Source of the DNA: JAIBAI01 sp044238875
Lineage (GTDB): Bacteria; Bacteroidota; Bacteroidia; M30B66
Direction of reading: 5' to 3'
NCBI GenBank assembly: GCA_044238875.1
Contig: JBIICM010000036.1
Span: 1 to 17,508 of the forward strand
DNA: 17,508 nt
Of this stretch, positions 7,396-14,863 are shown piece by piece; the stretch's first letter is position 1; each line of letters opens with the position of its first letter. Made by a program: the position numbers and the translations under genes. Under the pieces are notes generated by a model. It was not told the DNA's origin and did no database searches. It saw only the letters and a list, made by a program, of their open reading frames with translations.

Positions 7396-8037
7396 ATGGA
7401 ATTCCTGCCAAAAGAAATAGAGGATTATGCGGCTGCATTTACCGAAAAAGAACCTGATCTGCTTGCTGAACTGAACCGTGAAACATGGTCGAAGGTGTTA
7501 TACCCCAGAATGCTTTCAGGACATCTGCAGGGCAGAATGCTGAGTATGCTCAGCAAACTGATCAGGCCGTTGAGGATACTTGAAATCGGCACCTACACCG
7601 GCTATTCTGCCTTATGCCTTGCCGAAGGGCTTCAGGAAGGCGGCGTTCTTGATACCATTGACATCAATGAGGAGCTTGCAGACATCTGCAACAGGTATTT
7701 TCAAAAATCCGCCCATGCTAAAAAAATCCATGCCCATACAGGTGATGCGGCAGTGATCATTCCTTCGCTTGAAGGCAGCTTCGATTTTGTTTTTATTGAT
7801 GCCGATAAGGAAAATTACAGTCTGTATTTTGACCTGATTATTGACCGGATAAAACCGGGCGGATTAATTGTAGCCGATAATGTGCTCTGGAGCGGAAAGG
7901 TGCTTGAAAACTCCGGTGAAAAAGACCGGGAAACAATGGCGCTGCGAGCCTTTAACGAAAAAGTTGCGGCCGACAGCAGGGTCGAAAGTTTGTTGTTGCC
8001 TGTTCGTGACGGCTTGATGCTGTTGAGAAAACGCTGA
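7396..8037 (+). CDS. SAM-dependent O-methyltransferase (catechol-O-methyltransferase-like, COG4122 type)
   Basis: This cytosolic class I methyltransferase transfers a methyl group from S-adenosylmethionine, probably to a hydroxyl group in a metal-dependent way. Of its 213 residues, ILEIGTYTGYSALCLA (61-76) is the SAM-binding motif I. FDFVFIDADKENY (129-141) and VADNVLWSGKV (159-169) hold the acidic and Asn residues (Asp135, Asp161, Asn162) that bind the divalent metal in this family. The size is normal. Known members include catechol, caffeoyl-CoA and tRNA hydroxyuridine (TrmR/YrrM) methyltransferases; the sequence alone does not choose between them. It is divergent from parA and convergent with the S41 protease gene, from which only 7 nt separate it. 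A TTTTG (7351-7355 area), about 19 nt, then CCTTTGC upstream is a weak promoter candidate. Confidence 0.9.
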   Translation: MEFLPKEIEDYAAAFTEKEPDLLAELNRETWSKVLYPRMLSGHLQGRMLSMLSKLIRPLRILEIGTYTGYSALCLAEGLQEGGVLDTIDINEELADICNRYFQKSAHAKKIHAHTGDAAVIIPSLEGSFDFVFIDADKENYSLYFDLIIDRIKPGGLIVADNVLWSGKVLENSGEKDRETMALRAFNEKVAADSRVESLLLPVRDGLMLLRKR

Positions 8038-8044
8038 AACGAAA

Positions 8045-9649
8045 TCAGAACTGAAGCTTCATCTTCTTGAAACTGTCTGATTTCATCTGGCGCAAAGCTT
8101 CCTGAAGAATAGGATTGTTCTCATTGATCACTTCGTAATACTCACTGGTGGTCCAAATCTGATTGGCGATCAGCGCCTTTAATTGCCTGCGGATGAATTT
8201 TTCAGAACGCTTCAGACCTTCCTCATCTTTTTTTACTTCATCTGCCTCAGCAGCCATTACAAAATCATTTAACAGTGCGTCACTGACCACAAATTTGCTT
8301 CTGAATGTTTTAATATCCGGATAAAGCTGTTTGAGTTCATTTCTGTGCTGATCAACATACTTCAAAATGAATTTGTTAAAAATGCCTTTGCGGTAAACAT
8401 CGGTCAGGTACTTTGAATTATCCGTTGTATCAAGCGGGATAAAAATATCTGGCATGATACCTCCACCACCGTAAACAAGCCGTTTTCCGACAGTATAATA
8501 TTTGAGAGAATCAGAAAAATGAATACTGTCTTTGTTAAAGATTTCCCCGTGCTTGTAGCGCTTGTTCAGGTCATCGTAATAGTCGTCAACCCCTTCGCTG
8601 TATGGTTTCTGAATGCAGCGGCCAGAGGGTGTGTAATAACGGGCAGTGGTGAGCCGCATCGCTGAACCGTCAGGAAAAGGAAAGGAGTTCTGAACGAGTC
8701 CCTTTCCGAATGAGCGCCTTCCGATAATTATACCACGGTCAAGATCCTGCACGGCTCCTGAAACAATTTCAGAGGCTGAGGCAGATCCTTCATCAATCAA
8801 CACGATCAGCTTACCCTTTTCATACAAGCCCTTTGCAGTAGAATTGTAATCCACCCTGCTGTTGGCAAGCTTGCCCTGTGTGTAAACCACAAGGTTTTTA
8901 TCACCCAGCAGCTGATCAGAAATCTCAATGGCTGTTTGCAGATAGCCCCCGCCATTACCGGTAAGGTCAAGTATGAGATTTTTCATCCCTTTCTCTTTCA
9001 GCTTGATCAGTGCATCATTGAATTCCTGTCCGGATGTGGCACTGAAACGGCTGAGTTTAACATAGCCCGTTTCCAGATCAGCCATATAGGTTGCATCAAT
9101 GCTTGTCAGCGGAATTTTATCGCGGGTAATACTGTATTCAATAAGATCTCTGAGGCCTTTTCTGTAAATACTAACCTTGACCGTTGTACCCCGCGGTCCG
9201 CGCAGCCTGCTGATTACATCCTTGTTTTTGATCTTAATATTGGTTACAACCTCCTCCCCTATCTTCACAATTTTGTCGCCGGCAAGAATGCCCAACTTTT
9301 CTGATGGCCCTCCTACAATGGTGTTAACTACAACGATGGTATCATCGAGAATGTTGAACTGAACCCCAATGCCGTCAAAATTTCCAACCAGGGGTTCGTC
9401 CATCTCCTTCAGCTCCTCACGGGTGAGGTAAATTGAATGTGGATCAAGCTTTTTAAGCATTGCCCTGATCCCCTCCTCGGTAAGCACCTGTGCATTAACG
9501 GTATCAACATAATTGTTATTGAGAAAATACATTAAGTAATCGAATTTCTCCGTTTCCTTACTGGCAAAACGCTGGGCATTGGCAGTGCCAATTCCGCTGA
9601 ATACGCATGTAATAAAGACAAATGCTGATAAAAACCCTTTAGCCGTCAT
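8045..9649 (-). CDS. S41 family C-terminal processing protease with PDZ domain
   Basis: This exported serine protease of the tail-specific (CtpA/Prc) family trims C-termini or degrades misfolded envelope proteins. The longest open frame begins with TTG at 9685, but I place the start at ATG 9649 because it gives a proper signal peptide (about 1-25, ending GTANA-Q). From that start the protein has 534 residues. A leading helical region (about 30-90) is followed by a PDZ domain (about 91-170, with GIGVQFN and GPSEKLGILAGDKI) and the S41 protease core. By alignment with E. coli Prc, Ser291 (in EGSASASEI) is the nucleophile and Lys316 (in RRSFGKG) the general base, 25 residues apart as in Prc. A helical C-terminal extension of about 130 residues follows, typical of Bacteroidota members. 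Substrates are unknown. Confidence 0.94.
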   Translation of the reverse strand: MTAKGFLSAFVFITCVFSGIGTANAQRFASKETEKFDYLMYFLNNNYVDTVNAQVLTEEGIRAMLKKLDPHSIYLTREELKEMDEPLVGNFDGIGVQFNILDDTIVVVNTIVGGPSEKLGILAGDKIVKIGEEVVTNIKIKNKDVISRLRGPRGTTVKVSIYRKGLRDLIEYSITRDKIPLTSIDATYMADLETGYVKLSRFSATSGQEFNDALIKLKEKGMKNLILDLTGNGGGYLQTAIEISDQLLGDKNLVVYTQGKLANSRVDYNSTAKGLYEKGKLIVLIDEGSASASEIVSGAVQDLDRGIIIGRRSFGKGLVQNSFPFPDGSAMRLTTARYYTPSGRCIQKPYSEGVDDYYDDLNKRYKHGEIFNKDSIHFSDSLKYYTVGKRLVYGGGGIMPDIFIPLDTTDNSKYLTDVYRKGIFNKFILKYVDQHRNELKQLYPDIKTFRSKFVVSDALLNDFVMAAEADEVKKDEEGLKRSEKFIRRQLKALIANQIWTTSEYYEVINENNPILQEALRQMKSDSFKKMKLQF

Positions 9650-9745
9650 GATTCCTGATTTGGAATGCAAATAACGGCAAAGCAAAACGATTCAACAAGT
9701 TTCACAGAGATACGACTGAAACTTGCCAGAACCGCATGTAACCGG

Positions 9746-9949
9746 TTATTTCCTGATGATGCGCAGGCCGAACCAGCCGCTTAAAATCATCAGCGAAAAA
9801 ACGAGGGAAAAGAAAATCCAAACTCCCGCCCCCGTCGGCTCAGGTGCTGAAGAACCCGTTACGTCGAGTGCATCACTCAATAAGCGTAAACTCATGGGCA
9901 GCAGGAAGAGCGACTGAATAAAAAAGAATTTACCGAAGAACTTTACCAT
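9746..9949 (-). CDS. Small hypothetical membrane protein with two hydrophobic segments
   Basis: I do not recognise this 67-residue protein. It has two strongly hydrophobic stretches (about 8-24 and 43-61), joined by a linker rich in Ser, Pro, Thr and Gly (about 31-41), and ends with LRIIRK. Positive charges at both ends (Lys3, Lys7, then Arg/Lys at 64-67) would fit a hairpin with both ends in the cytoplasm. It lies about 95 nt upstream of the S41 protease start in the same direction and could be cotranscribed with it. No clear ribosome-binding site or promoter is visible. The composition looks like a real membrane protein rather than a chance frame, but a chance frame cannot be excluded. Confidence 0.5.
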   Translation of the reverse strand: MVKFFGKFFFIQSLFLLPMSLRLLSDALDVTGSSAPEPTGAGVWIFFSLVFSLMILSGWFGLRIIRK

Positions 9950-10029
9950 GCCAACGAAGGTAAAGCCGCAAATTACTGTTTATCAATTATTAGAAGAAAA
10001 AGGAATCAACCGGCGGTTGTTAATAATAC

Positions 10030-10081
10030 CATTTCACAAAAAACTGATTATCAATGTTTTATCATTTTTTAGTCATTGATA
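10030..10081 (-). terminator. Candidate AT-rich terminator after the amidohydrolase gene
   Basis: TATCAATG (10049-10056) and CATTGATA (10074-10081) are exact reverse complements with a 17-base AT-rich loop. On the minus strand the hairpin starts 22 nt after the amidohydrolase stop codon and is followed by ATCAGTTTTTTG, which gives a T-run. The stem is AT-rich and weak, so confidence is low. The rest of 9950-10103 shows nothing else recognisable. Confidence 0.35.
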
Positions 10082-10103
10082 TTACTAAAATAGCCGCAGC
10101 CTT

Positions 10104-13100
10104 TTAGCGATTGCATCCGCATGAATGGGAGTGAAATCCATTTGTTTCTTCATGCCATGGAAAATTCATGCTCGATTTGTTGTTCTCCCAATAAAAGGGC
10201 GTCCTGTTTTTCTGCACCAAACCAATTTCATGCATGGTTTCGGCATCATACAGCCTGCCGTTGGCCATGGTATAGCGGATAAACTCAGTATTGCGAATGT
10301 CATCAAGCGGATTTTTATCGTAAACCACAAGATCTGCCAGTTTACCAACCTCAAGGCTCCCGATGTCTTTATCAAGGCCAACATAATGGGCTCCGTTCAG
10401 CGTGGCGGCCCGCAGGGCTTCAAGGTTGGTCATACCGCCCATCTGCAACATCCAGAGTTCCCAATGGGCACCAAGGCCCTGCAGCTGACCATGCGCACCA
10501 AGGTTGACTTTAACGCCTGCATCAGCCAGTTTTTTACAAGCCCTTGAAATGCGGATAAACCCATTTTCAAATTCATCATCAGGAATCATAGTGCGGTGTC
10601 TTGCCCTGCCATCGATAATTGCCCGGGGCGTAAACCTAAGGAGGCGCTCCTTTTCCCAGACATTGGTTTTCTGATACCAGTAATTTTCACCGTGCATACT
10701 GCCGTATGATACAACTAAGGTAGGCGTGTAACCGGTTGCGCTGCTACTCCACAGTTTAACCACATCATCGTAAATGGTATGCACCGGAACATTGTGCTCA
10801 ATGCCTGTATGACCGTCGAGAATCATGCTCATATTGTGAAGAAAATGGGAGCCGCCTTCAGGTACTACCATCATTCCAAGTTCGCGGCCCGCGGCGATAA
10901 CCTGCTGCCGTTGATTCCTGCGTGGCTGATTGTAACTTTTCACTGAAAAAGCACCGTAAGCCTTTGTGCGGCGCAGCGCACTGCGCGCGTCATCAAGGCT
11001 GTTGATTACTGCTTTAAAATCACCATCGGCGCCATACAGAATAATTCCGGTCGAATAAATCCTCGGCCCGGCCATGTGCCCGGCCTTAACCATCTCACTT
11101 TGCGAGAATACCATTTCAGAATTTGACGACGGATCGTGGGTGGTGGTTACCCCGTACGCCAGGTTGGCATAGTAAGACCATTGCTTCTGCGGACTTAATC
11201 CATACCTGAAGGTGCCAAGGTGCGCATGAACATCTACCAGGCCGGGCGATATGGTTTTACCGCTGCAGTCAATAATGGCCGCTCCCCGCGGAGTGCTTAT
11301 GGTGTGTGCCGGCCCGATCTGTTCAATGCGGTTGTCGCGAATCACAATGGTGCCATTTTCAATTACCTCATCACCTTTCATGGTAATGATGCGGGCATTT
11401 AAAAGCACGGTAAGTCCTGAGGGTTTGTCTGTTGCCAGCCGCAGTCCCACGGGTACTCCCACGGTATCCATAGGTGGTATGCTGTCGGGAGCGCCTTCCA
11501 GAAAACGGAAACGCCTGTTGAGGGCTGCATTGTAATACTCATCACCGGTAAGCCAGAACAGTCGGCGGCTGTCGCTGCTCCAGTGCAAGCTGTTTCCGGC
11601 ATCTCTGGCCACCTGACTTACGGGATACGATTTACTGCTGCCACTCAGTTCAACTGCCTGCCCGGAAGGTATGAATGGGGCAATGTACACCTTAAACAAT
11701 TCAGAAAAGGCCACCCATTTGTTATCCGGACTGGGCGTTATCTGACCGGCATATTTTGAGGTGAAGTGAACTATCTGGTCGAAACCATTGAGGTCGCAGC
11801 TTTTCAGACTTTTTTCAAGACCACTGAAAACCGTTGCATTATTTGAAAAGAATACACGCTGCCCGTCGGCCGAAAATTGAGGATATTCCCCACCTTTCAG
11901 AATACGCCTTGATGCGCCACCTGCAGCAGGAATAATATATACACCGGGCCGTTCAGTAAAAGTAAAACCCTGATGGTCATTTCCTTCTTCCATGCAGTAA
12001 ACCAGTAATTTACCATCGGGTGAAAAACGCGGAGTACGGTAAATGCCTTTTTCAACGGTAACTGTTTTATACGTTCCGGCTGGATTGTTGCCTGCAATGC
12101 GAATGCTTCCGGTGGCCGTGTCATTCCAGCTCACGTAAACAATTTGTTTTCCATCCGGCGAAAAAGAGGGTTCGAATTCAAAGTCGTTACCCTTGGTAAG
12201 CCGCTGCGGTTTACCGTTGGGTAAAACCTTCCGCCAGAGATAACCTGCGGCATTAAATACCAGTACTTTACCGTCGGGTGATGTTACCGCATGCCTGATG
12301 GTGCGTGCGGTAAAACTGTCGGGAGCAACTTCCTGTCTGAACCTGAGGGCTTCTGCAATGCGGTGCATACCGGTGGCTTTAAACGGAATAATCTGCGCTG
12401 AACCATCAATGATATTGATTTTCCTGATCTTGCCCTCCGACCAGATGATCACATGCTTGTCATCAGGGGTGAAGGCAAAATTTGTGTAAACACCAAACAA
12501 TGCCCAGGCCTCCTGCTGATCTTTACTAAGCTGATCGTAAACAGGCCATTGCTGTCCGGTTTTCAAATCATGCAGATACAGCACACTTTTATCGTGTACT
12601 CTTCTTACAAAGGCGAGTAGTTTACCATTGTGCGATAAGGTTGGCCTGGCCGCACCGCCGGGCCCTTTAACGATATTTTCAATTTCACCGGTTTGTCTGT
12701 CAAGCCTTCTGATGATATAAATCTGTGAATTGGGATTCTTATTGTACTGAAACATCCCTCCGGGATACATATCTTCACTGAAATACACATAACGACCATC
12801 TGCAGATACAACGGGTTCGCCCACATCCTGCTGGTCGTTTTTCTTCTTTGTAAGCTGCAGGCCTGCTCCGCCTGACAGGTGGTAAAGCCAGATTTCACCG
12901 GCTCCTGCCGAGCGGGTAGCGGTAAAATGTTTGCGCGCTATCAGGTAGTCACCGTCAGGCGTCCAAACGGCATTGTTCAACAACCGAAAATCTTCAGTGG
13001 TTACCTGACGCGGATCAGCACCATCTGCATTCATTACCCAGATATTATCGCCGCCGCCTGCATCACTGGTGAATGATATTTTTTTTCCGTCAGGACTAAA

Positions 13101-13373
13101 TCTGGGCTGCACCTCATAAGCCGGACCTGCCCGTAAAACTTTAGCCGTGCCGCCCTCTGCCGGCATGGAATAAATATCACCCAATAGGTCAAAAACGATG
13201 GTTTTCCCATCGGGACTAAGGTCCAGGTTTATCCAGGTGCCTTCATCAACGGTAAAACTCACCTCTTTGAACTTACCGGGCGGATTGTTAACATCCCAGT
13301 TCTTTTTTTCCTTTTCGTTTTGGGCAGCCAGCTTCAAATTCAGCAGGCATAACAGTAGTGAGATGTGGCGCAT
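10104..13373 (-). CDS. Secreted TolB-like beta-propeller/amidohydrolase fusion protein
   Basis: This 1089-residue exported protein joins a WD40-like (PD40) beta-propeller to an amidohydrolase. A short signal peptide (about 1-18, ending KLAAQ) is followed by repeated FSPDG/SPDGK motifs at about 53-57, 92-97, 365-368, 404-409 and 450-454, marking propeller blades across about 40-610. The amidohydrolase part runs from about 654 to 1045. It has LLNARIITMKGD (beta-sandwich start), the metal motif DVHAHLG (His716, His718), further likely ligands near His860 (GHTGIEHN) and His961 (LGAHGQLQGLGAHWE), and the closing signature GSLEVGKLADLVVYDKNPL (1005-1023). The product is probably a metal-dependent hydrolase of a cyclic amide, imide or dipeptide; the substrate is unknown. 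The last residues, HSHSCGCNR, are unusually His/Cys-rich. The gene stands alone between non-coding gaps. Confidence 0.92.
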   Translation of the reverse strand: MRHISLLLCLLNLKLAAQNEKEKKNWDVNNPPGKFKEVSFTVDEGTWINLDLSPDGKTIVFDLLGDIYSMPAEGGTAKVLRAGPAYEVQPRFSPDGKKISFTSDAGGGDNIWVMNADGADPRQVTTEDFRLLNNAVWTPDGDYLIARKHFTATRSAGAGEIWLYHLSGGAGLQLTKKKNDQQDVGEPVVSADGRYVYFSEDMYPGGMFQYNKNPNSQIYIIRRLDRQTGEIENIVKGPGGAARPTLSHNGKLLAFVRRVHDKSVLYLHDLKTGQQWPVYDQLSKDQQEAWALFGVYTNFAFTPDDKHVIIWSEGKIRKINIIDGSAQIIPFKATGMHRIAEALRFRQEVAPDSFTARTIRHAVTSPDGKVLVFNAAGYLWRKVLPNGKPQRLTKGNDFEFEPSFSPDGKQIVYVSWNDTATGSIRIAGNNPAGTYKTVTVEKGIYRTPRFSPDGKLLVYCMEEGNDHQGFTFTERPGVYIIPAAGGASRRILKGGEYPQFSADGQRVFFSNNATVFSGLEKSLKSCDLNGFDQIVHFTSKYAGQITPSPDNKWVAFSELFKVYIAPFIPSGQAVELSGSSKSYPVSQVARDAGNSLHWSSDSRRLFWLTGDEYYNAALNRRFRFLEGAPDSIPPMDTVGVPVGLRLATDKPSGLTVLLNARIITMKGDEVIENGTIVIRDNRIEQIGPAHTISTPRGAAIIDCSGKTISPGLVDVHAHLGTFRYGLSPQKQWSYYANLAYGVTTTHDPSSNSEMVFSQSEMVKAGHMAGPRIYSTGIILYGADGDFKAVINSLDDARSALRRTKAYGAFSVKSYNQPRRNQRQQVIAAGRELGMMVVPEGGSHFLHNMSMILDGHTGIEHNVPVHTIYDDVVKLWSSSATGYTPTLVVSYGSMHGENYWYQKTNVWEKERLLRFTPRAIIDGRARHRTMIPDDEFENGFIRISRACKKLADAGVKVNLGAHGQLQGLGAHWELWMLQMGGMTNLEALRAATLNGAHYVGLDKDIGSLEVGKLADLVVYDKNPLDDIRNTEFIRYTMANGRLYDAETMHEIGLVQKNRTPFYWENNKSSMNFPWHEETNGFHSHSCGCNR

Positions 13374-13390
13374 GGGTGAATTAAGGGGCG

Positions 13391-13398
13391 CTAAGATA
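13391..13398 (-). promoter_or_regulatory. Possible -7 box for the amidohydrolase gene
   Basis: TATCTTAG on the minus strand matches TAnnTTTG at 7 of 8 positions and lies 17 nt before the ATG at 13373. The upstream -33 region is poor. It is a candidate only. Confidence 0.3.
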
Positions 13399-13427
13399 CA
13401 AATTGACTGTTTGGCCTTTAATCCGGA

Positions 13428-13459
13428 TTGAATATTCAGCTCAAAAACTTTTACTTTCG
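13428..13459 (+). promoter_or_regulatory. Candidate Bacteroidota-type promoter upstream of the type IX-secreted protein gene
   Basis: TTG (13428-13430), a 21-nt gap and TACTTTCG (13452-13459, 7 of 8 match to TAnnTTTG) have good spacing. A transcript from here would start near 13464 and have a leader of about 120 nt before the gene at 13583. That leader contains a five-codon ATG...TGA frame (13478-13495), probably by chance. Confidence 0.4.
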
Positions 13460-13528
13460 GGCTTCGAAAATCGGCGTATGCCAGAAAAATGCTGATTAGA
13501 TCCAGCGCATGGAAAATAATGGAGAAAA

Positions 13529-13536
13529 TACATTTG
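13529..13536 (+). promoter_or_regulatory. Second, closer -7 box upstream of the type IX-secreted protein gene
   Basis: TACATTTG matches TAnnTTTG exactly and would give a leader of about 42 nt. No TTG element is found 19-23 nt upstream, so this has a better -7 but a worse -33 than the site at 13428-13459. Confidence 0.3.
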
Positions 13537-13582
13537 TTCAGTTAATTGATGCAAGCTTTATAACCCTAATACCGCCGGCCGG

Positions 13583-14554
13583 ATGATGAAGTTTTTCTTG
13601 CTATTTATCACCTTAAACTTTATGCTATCAGGTTTCTTATCCGGACAAAACCTGGTACCTGATCCTGGCTTTGAGACAATAAAAAACCTGCAAAACGAAG
13701 GTGCATGGTACAGTGCGAATACCGGAAGTCCGGATCTGATCGGTGAGGGTAAAATGGCCTATGGAAGTGCATTTGCATGTAAGGGCCGGAAATCGGCCGG
13801 TATCATATTATACGATGAAGACAATCCGCAATACCGGGAGTACCTGGCCTGCCGGTTACAAAAAGCTTTGATAAAAGACAGCTGCTACGTATTAACTTTC
13901 TGGGTGCAGGCATCGGCATCAAGCTATTATCTCACCGATGGGTTTGGTGTATGGCTGGGCACTGAATTCAAAGGTGCAACTGACAACAGCTTACTGCCAT
14001 TGATACCGGTTTGGAAACAAAGCCGAATGGAGATTGTGGCTGAAAGTAAAGGCTGGAAACAGCTGACCATCCGGCTGAAAGCTTCAGGAGGTGAGCAGGT
14101 GCTGATCATGGGTAATTTTAACAACGACGAGCAAACGCTGCTGCGGGTAAACAACCGGAAATCATTATTCAGACTGGCTTACCTTCAGCTGGATGAAGTA
14201 AATTTAACGGCTTGTCATAAAACGGTGGCAGTTGTGAAACCCGACCTTAATCAAACCCATTCACGCAAGGGCAATCTGTTTATTCCGAATATGGTTACAC
14301 CGAATGACGATGGTTTTAACGATGATTTTTTTATACCTGAATTGCCAGCTTATACCGGAATTATCATCAGAAATGCCGCTGACCAGGAAATTTTCAGGGA
14401 GAAGTATTACCAGAACAACTGGAACGGCAATGGCTTGCCTGCCGGAAAATACCATTACGAATTACTACTTCCGGATGGCAATATGATTTATGGCTCATTT
14501 GATCTGGTAAAAAAACGACCTGTCAAACAAAAGCCTTCCGGCACAAAAAACTAA
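13583..14554 (+). CDS. Secreted protein with gliding-motility/type IX C-terminal domain
   Basis: This is a 323-residue exported protein of unknown activity. Two methionines start the frame; MKFFLLFITLNFMLSG gives a signal peptide ending near residue 21 (FLSGQ). NLVPDPGFE (23-31) begins an N-terminal carbohydrate-binding-like beta domain seen in many Bacteroidota surface proteins (about 23-210), here with three or four cysteines. A linker (about 211-229) leads to a gliding-motility-associated (CHU_C) C-terminal domain, with LFIPNMVTPNDDGFNDDFFI (232-251) and NNWNGNGLPAGKYHYEL (278-294). This domain normally marks cargo for the type IX secretion system. About 13 basic or polar residues (KKRPVKQKPSGTKN) extend past the usual end of the domain. 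The neighbouring gene downstream is rpmB, which has its own promoter, so no functional link is implied. Confidence 0.88.
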   Translation: MMKFFLLFITLNFMLSGFLSGQNLVPDPGFETIKNLQNEGAWYSANTGSPDLIGEGKMAYGSAFACKGRKSAGIILYDEDNPQYREYLACRLQKALIKDSCYVLTFWVQASASSYYLTDGFGVWLGTEFKGATDNSLLPLIPVWKQSRMEIVAESKGWKQLTIRLKASGGEQVLIMGNFNNDEQTLLRVNNRKSLFRLAYLQLDEVNLTACHKTVAVVKPDLNQTHSRKGNLFIPNMVTPNDDGFNDDFFIPELPAYTGIIIRNAADQEIFREKYYQNNWNGNGLPAGKYHYELLLPDGNMIYGSFDLVKKRPVKQKPSGTKN

Positions 14555-14562
14555 GGAAATAA

Positions 14563-14596
14563 TTTTTGCAATTGTGGATTTAAGTTCCGTAATTTG
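14563..14596 (+). promoter_or_regulatory. Promoter for rpmB
   Basis: TTTTTG (14563-14568), a 21-nt gap and TAATTTG (14590-14596, followed by C) resemble the Bacteroidota promoter, with one base fewer inside the -7 box than TAnnTTTG. It predicts a transcript start near 14601 and an A-rich leader of about 18 nt. A GAGG (14613-14616) lies only 2 nt before the ATG, too close for a classical ribosome-binding site, so the A-run probably matters more. Confidence 0.5.
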
Positions 14597-14618
14597 CAAC
14601 CCTTAAAAAAAAGAGGTC

Positions 14619-14852
14619 ATGTCAAAAGTATGTCAGCTTACCGGTAAACGCGCTATGGTGGGCAACAATGTTTCGTTCTCAAACCGTAAAACAAAACGCA
14701 GGTTTAACCCGAATCTGGTGACTAAGAAATTTTTTCTTCCCGAAGAAGATGCATGGATATCGCTGAAGATATCAACCTCAGCGCTGAAAACGATCAATAA
14801 AATCGGTATCAGTGAAGCAATCAAAAGAATTGAGAAAAAAGGTACGCTCTGA
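14619..14852 (+). CDS. rpmB: 50S ribosomal protein L28
   Basis: This is a structural protein of the large ribosomal subunit. The 77 residues begin MSKVCQLTGKRAMVGNNVS and continue with SNRKTKRRFNPNL, both characteristic of bacterial L28, and the length is normal. The N-terminus keeps a single cysteine (Cys5), not a full zinc-ribbon set. It appears to be transcribed from its own promoter at 14563-14596 and ends in a strong intrinsic terminator at 14875-14912. In many Bacteroidota rpmB is followed at once by rpmG (L33) and a small DUF4295 gene. Here the next start codon is 11 nt downstream and belongs to a metallopeptidase, so rpmG is absent from this spot. Confidence 0.97.
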   Translation: MSKVCQLTGKRAMVGNNVSFSNRKTKRRFNPNLVTKKFFLPEEDAWISLKISTSALKTINKIGISEAIKRIEKKGTL

Positions 14853-14863
14853 AATTTAATAAT

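Noticed and set aside
7477..7485. CGTGAAACA, a perfect parS half-site close to parA
   Set aside because: The other half-site is absent and the sequence codes for the O-methyltransferase.
9723..9917. 64-codon plus-strand frame antisense to the small membrane protein
   Set aside because: Polar and proline-rich, with no start context. The minus-strand frame has a much more protein-like hydrophobic pattern.
10125..10547. 140-codon plus-strand frame opposite the amidohydrolase gene
   Set aside because: It is antisense to a well-conserved domain, shows no motif, and is explained by the codon pattern of the real gene.
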